Below, piece by piece: positions 6,093-11,328 of a stretch of 26,162 nt of DNA. Positions within the stretch are counted from its first letter, which is position 1. Every line of letters begins with the position of its first letter. The notes beneath the pieces are model-generated. The model did no database searches. It was not told the origin of the DNA and worked only from the letters and a program-made list of their open reading frames with translations. Origin of the DNA: a virus. The stretch is from positions 1 to 26,162 of the IMG/VR virus record IMGVR_UViG_3300043015_000080; one strand, given 5' to 3'. The position numbers and the translations under genes were made by a program.

Positions 6093-6120
6093 GTCACAAA
6101 ACAACAAATGAGGTAAAAAA

Positions 6121-6312
6121 ATGACTACACAAGATAAAGAACGCATCATCAGCGCATTCTACAAAGAAGTGATGAAACGTGACATGGCAATCCAATCACA
6201 GTTCTTGCGCAATGAAATCAGCTTCCACGAATATCAAGCCAGCACATTCCCACAGGGTGCTATGGATTTCATCACTAAAGTAATTCGAGAAACGGAAACA
6301 GAATATGCCTAA
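6121..6312 (+). CDS. First early-operon protein, unknown
   Basis: A 63-residue charged protein with no family I recognise. It is predicted to be mostly helical (ERIISAFYKEVMKRDMA, residues 8-24) with a HEYQASTFPQGAMDF middle. The ATG follows GAGGTAAAAAA and lies about 25 bases after the predicted transcription start. It overlaps the next gene by eight bases. As the first gene behind the divergent promoter it would be expressed earliest, so a host-takeover or regulatory role is possible but unsupported. Confidence 0.75.
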   Translation: MTTQDKERIISAFYKEVMKRDMAIQSQFLRNEISFHEYQASTFPQGAMDFITKVIRETETEYA

Positions 6313-6901
6313 ACAACTACCACCCCGCCTAGTAGAAATCCTAAAAGAAATCGGTCTGACAGAACGTCAGGCCGTTTGGGATTGCCACGGTACACCTGTT
6401 GTACTGCACAAAGCCTTAGAGAAAGTTGCCGCTCACTACAATGTGGTTTTCGATCAGCCAAAGGTTCTGGAATGCTCTATCGCGTCGAAAGAAGTCGCTC
6501 TATGCGTCACTGGACACATGAAAGACAAAACAGAATGGTCAATCGGTGAAGCTGCACCATACAACAACAAAAACAGCTACCCGTTTGCTATGGCTGAGAA
6601 ACGCGCCAAAGACCGCGTTATTCTAAAGCTGGTCGGCCTTCACGGTGACGTGTATTCCGAAGAAGAAGCTGACGACTTCAAGGAAGCTAAACCGCAGAAC
6701 ACAGGCAGCCCACAAATGGGCTTGGACATCGAGGCCCGTGTAGATGCTATGCTTGAGTTCTATGAGAATTGCGGCGCAGAAAAATTTGTTCAGGCAGAAG
6801 CCAAATACAAGAAGGTTTTGAACATGCCAGAACTAAACGAAGAACAGTTCAACATGATTGTTGAAGCACACGACAAACGTAAAGTGGAGTTAATGATATG
6901 A
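6305..6901 (+). CDS. Candidate single-strand annealing protein (Rad52-like)
   Basis: This 198-residue protein directly precedes SSB and overlaps it by four bases (ATGA). Its first 115 residues have the pattern I associate with phage annealing-type proteins: a strand-rich core (VLECSIASKEVALCVTGHM), a GEA motif, then YPFAMAEKRAKDRVILKLVGLHG (residues 92-114), like the basic helix of Rad52/Sak-type proteins, and VYSEEEADDF. The C-terminal 60 residues are an acidic helical tail, which could bind SSB. Annealing proteins pair complementary single strands during phage recombination. The family is widespread in marine phages but usually annotated only as hypothetical; the assignment is an inference from motif and neighbours. 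Confidence 0.6.
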   Translation: MPKQLPPRLVEILKEIGLTERQAVWDCHGTPVVLHKALEKVAAHYNVVFDQPKVLECSIASKEVALCVTGHMKDKTEWSIGEAAPYNNKNSYPFAMAEKRAKDRVILKLVGLHGDVYSEEEADDFKEAKPQNTGSPQMGLDIEARVDAMLEFYENCGAEKFVQAEAKYKKVLNMPELNEEQFNMIVEAHDKRKVELMI

Positions 6902-7248
6902 AAGCAATTACAATTATTGGGCGTGTCACCAAGGACGGTGAAGTTCAACAGACGGAGAAAGGGGGCTTTGTCAAATTTTCTGTCGCGGTTGATGATGGAT
7001 TTGGGGATAAAAAATCAACAGTCTTTTTCGACGTGGCTTACTACAGACCCCAAATTGCGCAATACCTGACCAAAGGAACAACGGTCGGCGTGACAGGCGA
7101 ACTCAAGACCCGCGAGTATAACGGCAAAACTTACCTGTCAGTGCGCCCATCAGATGTAAAGCTACTGGGTGGCAATAAACGCGAACCAGCGCGTTATACG
7201 GAGCATCAGGCACCAGCAAATGACCTGAATGACGAAATCCCGTGGTAA
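6898..7248 (+). CDS. ssb: Single-stranded DNA-binding protein
   Basis: A 116-residue OB-fold protein. The N-terminus ITIIGRVTKDGEVQQTEKG, the FSVAVDD strand, FFDVAYYRPQIAQYLTKGTTVGVTGEL and the YNGKTYLSVRPSDVKLLGG segment follow the bacterial SSB order. The C-terminus ends DLNDEIPW, a variant of the acidic DDDIPF tip that recruits repair and replication partners, here with Trp in place of Phe. It coats single-stranded DNA in replication and recombination. It overlaps both neighbours (4 and 7 bases), so it belongs to one translational unit with the candidate annealing protein. Confidence 0.93.
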   Translation: MKAITIIGRVTKDGEVQQTEKGGFVKFSVAVDDGFGDKKSTVFFDVAYYRPQIAQYLTKGTTVGVTGELKTREYNGKTYLSVRPSDVKLLGGNKREPARYTEHQAPANDLNDEIPW

Positions 7249-7652
7249 AAACTATCCAGATGGAATTAAGGAATGGGCAGCTACTGCCCGTTTCACAATA
7301 TGACGCAGAACGCATGGGCGACTTCGCAGAAGGAACGCTGTTCAACGTGAAGTCAACCAAGCAACGCTCGAACCCGCACCACAATCTATACTGGGGTGCG
7401 CTTAGAAAGGTCTGTAAGGCTACGGGGAAGTGGCCTACGGAACAGCACCTGCATGACGAACTAAAGTTTGCCTGTGGCTACTACCGAATGCGCTACAGCG
7501 AAATTACAGGTATGTTCATGCGTTACCCTGACAGCATCGGTTTCGACGATATGAACCAAGAAGAATTTAACTTATATTTCGAAATGGCGATGGAGAAACT
7601 AGGAGAAGCTATAGGCTATGACCCAATCACCGAAAATCCCAAAGGCCCGTGA
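7242..7652 (+). CDS. DUF1367-like (Nin-type) phage protein
   Basis: A 136-residue protein with a start GTG at 7242 inside the end of ssb; an ATG at 7260 is the alternative. The order NGQLLPVSQYDAE, then STKQRSNPHHNLYWGALRKV, then WPTEQHLHDELKFACGYY and a C-terminal FDDMNQEEFNLYFEMAMEKL matches what I know of DUF1367 proteins, which sit among Nin-region and recombination genes of lambdoid phages. Function of the family is not known; a link to recombination is by association with SSB, HNH nuclease and RusA nearby. Confidence 0.62.
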   Translation: MVKTIQMELRNGQLLPVSQYDAERMGDFAEGTLFNVKSTKQRSNPHHNLYWGALRKVCKATGKWPTEQHLHDELKFACGYYRMRYSEITGMFMRYPDSIGFDDMNQEEFNLYFEMAMEKLGEAIGYDPITENPKGP

Positions 7653-7911
7653 GATACTGGTCGATGCACTAGAATACAACATGGACCACCGAGTTCGTGC
7701 CGCAATCGAGGAAGCATTGCAATTAATGTATCGAGAAAAACACAAAGACCAGAAGTCGCCGCGCAGGTCGAACCCAATGACACCAGAACGCCGTGACGCT
7801 ATCAAAGCCTATCACGACATGAACCCAACAGAAAGCACATCGAAGATTGCTCAAGTCTTCAATGTCAATCAAGGTCGAGTATCAGAAGTTCTTGGGGGGA
7901 AGTATGGCTGA
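7618..7911 (+). CDS. Small HTH protein
   Basis: A 97-residue protein whose C-terminal third has a helix-turn-helix: PTESTSKIAQVFNVNQGRVSEVLGGKYG (residues 70-97). The N-terminal half is helical and charged with a basic middle (KHKDQKSPRRSN). It overlaps the preceding gene by 35 bases; AGGAG lies 11 bases before the ATG. It could be a DNA-binding early regulator or a replication accessory. The overlap with the next gene is eight bases. Confidence 0.68.
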   Translation: MTQSPKIPKAREILVDALEYNMDHRVRAAIEEALQLMYREKHKDQKSPRRSNPMTPERRDAIKAYHDMNPTESTSKIAQVFNVNQGRVSEVLGGKYG

Positions 7912-8140
7912 CTACACAGAGGAAATGATAATGATCCGCGCTATGCCGTGTCCATCATGTGGCGCATTACCCAGACAACATTGCGAAAGACCGCCAAACC
8001 CACACACGGGACGCATAAAAAACCATGCAGAGCGACAAATGTTGTTCCACAAGTTTATAAAAAACATTCAAGCTGGTAACAAACCAACAAAAAATAATTG
8101 GGACAATTGGCATCCAATAGACATTGGTGACATATGGTAA
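7904..8140 (+). CDS. Small zinc-finger protein
   Basis: The frame is open from 7847, but the ATG at 7904 follows GGGGGGAAGT and overlaps the upstream stop by eight bases, giving 78 residues. It has a single metal site: CPSC (C16, C19), C27 and H41 in a pattern CPxCGALPRQHCERP...GRIKNHAER, a known short zinc-ribbon pattern in phage and actinobacterial proteins (CPxCxAxPGxxCxxxxxxxHxxR). The C-terminal part is basic with many Asn and Lys. It probably binds nucleic acid or a protein partner; no enzyme motif is seen. Confidence 0.72.
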   Translation: MADYTEEMIMIRAMPCPSCGALPRQHCERPPNPHTGRIKNHAERQMLFHKFIKNIQAGNKPTKNNWDNWHPIDIGDIW

Positions 8141-8460
8141 ATTTGACAAACAGACCCGTATATCAAAAAAAGGGGAAGCCAAAGAAAGACAGCGCATACC
8201 TCGAAAAAGTAAGGCAAAAGCCATGCTGCGTATGCGAGAAATTCGGTATGCAGCAACTCTCACCGACAACAGCACACCACCCAATCCATGACCGATACGG
8301 CACACTTAAGACCGACGATACAATGGCTATCCCTCTTTGCGATGGACATCACCAAGGAATGTGGGACACATCCAAACTAGCCATTCACAAAAACAAGAAA
8401 AAATGGCTTAATGAATATGGGCCAGATTGGTCGTATGCAGAAGGTGCTGAAGATGGATGA
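8134..8460 (+). CDS. HNH-type nuclease (Ref/DUF968-like)
   Basis: A 108-residue protein with a compact HNH (beta-beta-alpha-metal) layout: CCVC (C31, C34), TAHHPIHDRYG (H48, H49), GTLKTDD (D61, D62), IPLCDGHH (C69, H72, H73) and AIHKNKKKW (H85). The pattern CxxC...AHH...D...PLCxxHH...H is that of the Ref/DUF968 and NinG-related recombination nucleases of lambdoid phages. It would nick DNA during recombination or packaging. The N-terminus is strongly basic. It overlaps the zinc-finger gene by seven bases. Confidence 0.8.
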   Translation: MVNLTNRPVYQKKGKPKKDSAYLEKVRQKPCCVCEKFGMQQLSPTTAHHPIHDRYGTLKTDDTMAIPLCDGHHQGMWDTSKLAIHKNKKKWLNEYGPDWSYAEGAEDG

Positions 8461-8665
8461 TGAACGGACGCTTGTAATCGACAGCTTGGATCAAGCAGAA
8501 AGCCTAGAGTTAATTATGGGTATATGCGAAGAAGAAGGTTTAGGCTCAACTATGGCAATGCTTGCCAAGTTGATGGAGATGGAACAAAACATCACTGGCC
8601 TTGTTCTCTGCGAAGTCCTACTCAATCAAATCGAAGACCTGATTAGCGTCAGTCCAAGACACTGA
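8453..8665 (+). CDS. Small acidic protein, unknown
   Basis: The ATG at 8453 overlaps the end of the HNH gene by eight bases and gives 70 residues. The protein is acidic and helical (IDSLDQAESLELIMGICEEEGLGSTM, then LAKLMEMEQNITGLVLCEVLL) with no recognised family. Its last 16 codons lie inside the 3' end of the opposite rusA gene (48-base tail-to-tail overlap), so both genes constrain the same DNA. An anti-host or regulatory role is possible; nothing in the sequence decides it. Confidence 0.65.
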   Translation: MDDERTLVIDSLDQAESLELIMGICEEEGLGSTMAMLAKLMEMEQNITGLVLCEVLLNQIEDLISVSPRH

Positions 8666-9073
8666 GATATATAAAACGGGACCACGATCAGGGTGACAGA
8701 ACGTCTTACGAGCCTTTATGCTGTGAACGAGCCTGTCATCCACAAACACAACGCCCTGAATACCATCCAGCGCAGCCTTGACGATATTATCCAAGTCGCT
8801 GCCAGCCGTGGGTCGAAACGCGCCGAACTCCGCTTCGAGACGCTTCTTCTTTGACCACGATTTAGGAATATCCATAAACGCTATCACATCGACGTGTACG
8901 GGCCTGTCAGTCGTATCTACATTGGCCTTGGTCATAGCCGCCCATGCAGCGGCTTTGATCCTGTTCTCATAATCACGGGTTTTGGCTGGAGTGTAGGCTT
9001 TGCCAGTTTTTGTGAACCTTGGCCTACCCTTTCCCTGTGGCTGACCCGAAACCTCTATTTCGATCTGGTACAT
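8618..9073 (-). CDS. rusA: RusA-type Holliday junction resolvase
   Basis: A 151-residue enzyme that cuts four-way junctions. It shows the RusA features: IEVSGQPQGKGRPRFT at the N-terminus, RDYENRIKAAAWAAM, and the catalytic stretch SDLDNIVKAALDGI followed by VVFVDDRLV, with acidic residues D93, D95 and D113 matching the three aspartates of the E. coli enzyme. The frame continues upstream through a run of nine Ts to a GTG at 9124; the ATG at 9073 is chosen because the RusA fold begins there, although its Shine-Dalgarno is weak. It is the only minus-strand gene in the early block. It resolves recombination intermediates before packaging. Confidence 0.9.
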   Translation of the reverse strand: MYQIEIEVSGQPQGKGRPRFTKTGKAYTPAKTRDYENRIKAAAWAAMTKANVDTTDRPVHVDVIAFMDIPKSWSKKKRLEAEFGAFRPTAGSDLDNIVKAALDGIQGVVFVDDRLVHSIKARKTFCHPDRGPVLYISVSWTDANQVFDLIE

Positions 9074-9127
9074 AATTTTGTGTAACCGAGAACGCATTAA
9101 AAAAAAAGATACTTTTATTGTCACTTT

Positions 9128-9175
9128 TTGTGAATAAGCTATTGCAATGTATAACGGGTTAAACTATATTATACA
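9128..9175 (+). promoter_or_regulatory. Candidate rightward promoter with dyad
   Basis: TTGTGA (9128-9133), 16 bases, TATAAC (9150-9155) reads as a sigma70-type promoter for the gene starting at 9198, in the 124-base gap between divergent genes rusA and 9198. A seven-base inverted repeat TGTATAA (9148-9154) / TTATACA (9169-9175) overlaps the -10 and the likely start, placed like an operator. A leftward rusA promoter is expected here too, but no good boxes were seen. Confidence 0.42.
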
Positions 9176-9197
9176 TATAAGCAATGAGGAGACACCA

Positions 9198-9449
9198 ATG
9201 GCAGATTACTACTACAGAACCGAAATCGAATATCGCGGATGCACCTTCGAGATCGAAGTCTACTACGATTACTCAGAAGGCGGGTCTAATTCCTACGGCT
9301 CAGACGAACCTGAATGGGCAGAGGTAGAAGTCACATCAATATATAATACGCGGCGAGTAAGACCAATTTCAGATAGGCTATCAAACGCTTTGCTTTCTGA
9401 ATACGGACACTTACTTGCAGAAAACATCATACACGCACACGAGGCTTAA
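9198..9449 (+). CDS. Small acidic early protein, unknown
   Basis: The ATG at 9198 follows GAGGAG and gives 83 residues; the longer open frame from 9147 has no ribosome site. The protein begins MADYYYRTEIEYRGC and alternates acidic and aromatic residues in likely beta strands (FEIEVYYDYSEGG, AEVEVTSIYNTRRV), ending in a helix (LSNALLSEYGHLLAENIIHAHEA). I do not recognise a family; the strand pattern is like small phage proteins that mimic or bind a host factor, which is only a suggestion. It is the first gene after the candidate promoter at 9128. Confidence 0.72.
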   Translation: MADYYYRTEIEYRGCTFEIEVYYDYSEGGSNSYGSDEPEWAEVEVTSIYNTRRVRPISDRLSNALLSEYGHLLAENIIHAHEA

Positions 9450-9450
9450 C

Positions 9451-9672
9451 ATGGAAACGCAAACAAAAATGATTTTGGAACACCTCAAAGAGTTCAAATC
9501 AATCACAGCACTGGAAGCATTGTCAGAGTTTAGATGCTTTCGATTGGCAGCTAGGATCAAGAATTTGCGGGATGAAGGCCACCACATTCACACAGAAATG
9601 GTTGAATTGCCACGCGGCGGTCAACGCATTGCAGAATACACCCTAATCAAATTGGCGGGTCAACATGACTAA
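9451..9672 (+). CDS. Small winged-helix protein (HTH_39-like)
   Basis: Seventy-three residues, starting at the ATG one base after the upstream stop. The pattern ETQTKMILEHLKEFKSITALEAL, then FRLAARIKNLRDEGHHIHTEM, then a wing (RGGQRIAEYTLIK) is that of the HTH_39 family of small phage winged-helix proteins. It probably binds DNA; whether it regulates transcription or assists replication is unknown. It overlaps the following membrane peptide gene by eight bases. Confidence 0.75.
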   Translation: METQTKMILEHLKEFKSITALEALSEFRCFRLAARIKNLRDEGHHIHTEMVELPRGGQRIAEYTLIKLAGQHD

Positions 9673-9754
9673 ACAAGATTATATAATTCTTATCATCTAT
9701 GGTGCGCTAATGCTTTTTGGCGCACTCAACATAGACAAAATGATGGTGATGTAA
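9665..9754 (+). CDS. 29-residue membrane micro-protein
   Basis: A short frame starts inside the end of the upstream gene (CATGACTAA) and stops as TAATG on the next start codon. The peptide is a single hydrophobic segment (YIILIIYGALMLFGAL, residues 6-21) followed by NIDKMMVM, so it would span the inner membrane once. Exact tiling between two genes and the hydrophobic composition support it. Possible roles are superinfection exclusion or membrane-protein modulation, both speculative. Confidence 0.58.
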   Translation: MTKQDYIILIIYGALMLFGALNIDKMMVM

Positions 9755-9966
9755 TGGAGACTTGGGAACAGATGAAAGAGCGTCACCAGCGCGAATGCTA
9801 TGATGCAGTAAACGACCTAGCAAAACGTGGCCTAACACAAACACAGGCCGCTATAATGCTGGACATGAAGCTATCTGCGCTCAATAATTTCATCAAACGC
9901 AACAACATTCACTGGAAGGTAATCAGGCAAGGGAAACGCACAGATGAAATTAACACCAGCACTTGA
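9754..9966 (+). CDS. Small HTH protein, 70 aa
   Basis: A 70-residue basic protein. Residues 20-50 (LAKRGLTQTQAAIMLDMKLSALNNFIKRNNI) form a helix-turn-helix of the AraC/XRE-like short type used by phage regulators. It overlaps the preceding micro-protein stop by one base and the next gene by 23 bases. It may regulate early genes; no operator pairing can be made from sequence. Confidence 0.72.
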   Translation: METWEQMKERHQRECYDAVNDLAKRGLTQTQAAIMLDMKLSALNNFIKRNNIHWKVIRQGKRTDEINTST

Positions 9967-10123
9967 GGCCGAATATAACTTTCTAAAGAAACAAGTCGAC
10001 TTCTGGATGGAAGCCTACATGAGGAAAGATGCTTCGCCCAGCGCAAAACAGCGTTACTTTTACGCAAAACAAGACCTAACAAAATTTGTAGCCAACAGAC
10101 GAAAAGAGGGATTTAACATATGA
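9944..10123 (+). CDS. Small basic helical protein, 59 aa
   Basis: The frame starts at an ATG 23 bases before the upstream stop and ends as ATGA on the start of the DUF3310 gene. The 59 residues are charged and helical (LEAEYNFLKKQVDFWMEAYM, then KQRYFYAKQDLTKFVANRR). No family is recognised. Exact overlap with both neighbours and absence of competing frames support it as a gene. Confidence 0.65.
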   Translation: MKLTPALEAEYNFLKKQVDFWMEAYMRKDASPSAKQRYFYAKQDLTKFVANRRKEGFNI

Positions 10124-10338
10124 CAGACTACATCAGGCAACCACCACACTACACGAATGGTGGGATTGAGTGCATAGACTACATTAGATCAACGCTATCG
10201 GCAGAACAGTTTGAAGGATACCTTCGCGGCAACGTCATTAAGTATATGCACAGATACCAAGACAAAAGCGGCGTTCAAGACCTACAGAAAGCGCGTCAGT
10301 ATTTGGATTGGCTAATCGAGGTGCAGAACAATGGTTAG
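10120..10338 (+). CDS. DUF3310 protein
   Basis: A 72-residue protein with the complete DUF3310 pattern: PPHYTNGGIECIDYI, then LSAEQFEGYLRGNVIKYMHRY, then KSGVQDLQKARQYLDWLIE. This family is common in tailed phages, sometimes labelled nucleotide kinase-like, but its biochemical role is not established. Length is normal for the domain. It overlaps both neighbours by four and eight bases, within the early operon. Confidence 0.88.
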   Translation: MTDYIRQPPHYTNGGIECIDYIRSTLSAEQFEGYLRGNVIKYMHRYQDKSGVQDLQKARQYLDWLIEVQNNG

Positions 10339-10723
10339 AATTGTGGATAGCTTTACGCGCCTGTACGGTCGCCAACCAACCGAAAAAGAAATTGGCGAAA
10401 TGATGAGGCTCCAAGCTGAACAAGATGCTTTGAAGAACCCCGCACTGCGACCAAGCATAAATGTTATGAACGTATCCAAAATCAGCCAAGAACGGTCACA
10501 GATTTCCGCAGCCAAGCGTCCACTCAAAGACAAAATAAATGTGAACATTCGGGGCTGGATGATTAACTGCCTAATGCACGAAGGCTATGACAAAGAAAAG
10601 ATTGCACACATTCTGGCATTAGATACAGATCAGATTGATTACACAATGAAGCGATACAACTTGCCGCGTGACGATTTGTTCAAACCAAAGAAGCAAGGAA
10701 AACAGGCCAGTGCAACCATGTAA
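10331..10723 (+). CDS. Last early-operon protein, HTH-like C-terminus
   Basis: A 130-residue basic protein. The N-terminal part has a sigma-like PTEKEIGEMMRLQAEQDALKN segment, the middle is a Ser/Gln/Lys-rich linker, and the C-terminal part (INCLMHEGYDKEKIAHILALDTDQIDYTMKRYNL) looks like a helix-turn-helix of an AsnC or sigma region-4 type. It is thus probably DNA-binding. It overlaps DUF3310 by eight bases and is followed by 238 gene-free bases. No known family is assigned. Confidence 0.68.
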   Translation: MVRIVDSFTRLYGRQPTEKEIGEMMRLQAEQDALKNPALRPSINVMNVSKISQERSQISAAKRPLKDKINVNIRGWMINCLMHEGYDKEKIAHILALDTDQIDYTMKRYNLPRDDLFKPKKQGKQASATM

Positions 10724-10789
10724 AACCGGTCAACATAGCAAAATGTTAAACCAAACACTGGCCCTGTAGTGCATGTAATGCACGGGGCC
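10705..10789 (+). promoter_or_regulatory. Mutually exclusive hairpins after the early operon
   Basis: CACTGGCC at 10756-10763 can pair with GGCCAGTG at 10705-10712 (perfect eight bases, overlapping the last codons of the upstream gene) or its GGCCC part can pair with GGGCC at 10785-10789, where GTGCAT/ATGCAC (10769-10774, 10778-10783) extends the stem. Both cannot form together. Rightward there is no T-run; leftward the 10760-10789 hairpin is followed by GTGTTTGGTTT, so it could be a weak terminator for the late transcript. Confidence 0.42.
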
Positions 10790-10811
10790 GCAACATCAAG
10801 TAGAAATTCGT

Positions 10812-10927
10812 GAGGGGCGCGAACATAGTTAGATCATCGGACTATAGTTCAGGGTAAGCGTGCATCCAACCGCGCCTCGGCAATCCCGTGATTTGCTTTG
10901 GTTAGTGTTGTAGCGAAAACGCCCCTC
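10812..10927 (+). ncRNA. Candidate structured RNA or mRNA leader
   Basis: GAGGGGCG (10812-10819) and CGCCCCTC (10920-10927) form a perfect eight-base closing stem around about 100 bases without a gene. Inside, GAACATAGT (10821-10829) pairs with ACTATAGTTC (10841-10850) around an 11-base loop with one bulged A, and shorter stems are possible at GCG/CGC (about 10858-10874) and GCAA/TTGC (about 10880-10895). A T-run follows at 10936-10940. It is not a tRNA, tmRNA or riboswitch class I recognise. It ends 34 bases before the next gene, so it could be a free RNA or a 5' leader. Strand is inferred from that neighbour. Confidence 0.5.
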
Positions 10928-10961
10928 GGAGAACTTTTTACCAGACAAAGGAGAGAAATCA

Positions 10962-11159
10962 ATGACCTATTTTACTATTTTCGCACTTTTTTCTATTGCA
11001 GGGGAATTACTCGAAGAACCCATTACATTCAATAGCTTAGAAGAATGCGGCAAGCACATGGAAACATTGGCATACCTGCCTGAAATGAAGGACGTAGACA
11101 TGTTCTGCATCAAGTCAGAAATAGCATCATCAAGTATCAGACCGAAGCATCGTCCGTAG
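10962..11159 (+). CDS. Small probably exported protein
   Basis: Sixty-five residues after AAAGGAGAGAAATCA, a strong ribosome site. The N-terminus MTYFTIFALFSIAGELLEEP is short and hydrophobic like a minimal signal or anchor; EEPITFNSLEECGKHMETLA with C27 and a second Cys at about residue 49 (DMFCIK) resembles small periplasmic phage or bacterial proteins with one disulphide. It is alone on this strand behind the structured stretch. Its last 23 bases overlap the opposite gene's 3' end. Function unknown. Confidence 0.66.
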   Translation: MTYFTIFALFSIAGELLEEPITFNSLEECGKHMETLAYLPEMKDVDMFCIKSEIASSSIRPKHRP

Positions 11160-11328
11160 GATTGTGATAGGCATAGCTTTTTTCGCAGTGCCTTTCACCC
11201 ATTACTTTAGCAAAGACGCGCCAGAACCTCGATTTGTGCTTAGACCTGTGTGCCTTACTGCACCAGCTTTCATTGTAACCCGTAAAGTAAAAGCAAGTCG
11301 CACGCGACAGATCGAGTATTCGTAGCAT
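11137..11328 (-). CDS. Cys/His-rich basic small protein
   Basis: A 63-residue frame whose ATG overlaps the stop of the phosphoesterase gene (TGATG), the usual coupling in this genome. Residues 12-55 are rich in Cys, His, Arg and aromatic residues: CFYFTGYNESWCSKAHRSKHKSRFWRVF and HCEKSYAYHNP (three Cys, four His), suggesting a metal-binding nucleic-acid protein. No family is recognised. It is the last gene of the late operon and meets the plus-strand gene tail to tail. Confidence 0.58.
   Translation of the reverse strand: MLRILDLSRATCFYFTGYNESWCSKAHRSKHKSRFWRVFAKVMGERHCEKSYAYHNPTDDASV

Noticed and set aside
9104-9112. Run of Ts (minus strand) upstream of the rusA ATG as a terminator
   Set aside because: There is no stem before the run and it lies just upstream of a gene, so it is only an A/T-rich stretch of the divergent gap.
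10841-10915. tRNA-like D-arm sequence TATAGTTCAGGGTAAGC in the structured stretch
   Set aside because: No seven-base acceptor stem, anticodon stem or TTCRA T-loop can be drawn around it, so a tRNA is not supported.
10724-10961. Self-cleaving ribozyme (hammerhead or twister) in the structured stretch
   Set aside because: GCGAAAAC is present, but no CTGANGA hammerhead core, and the twister core nucleotides do not line up with the available stems.
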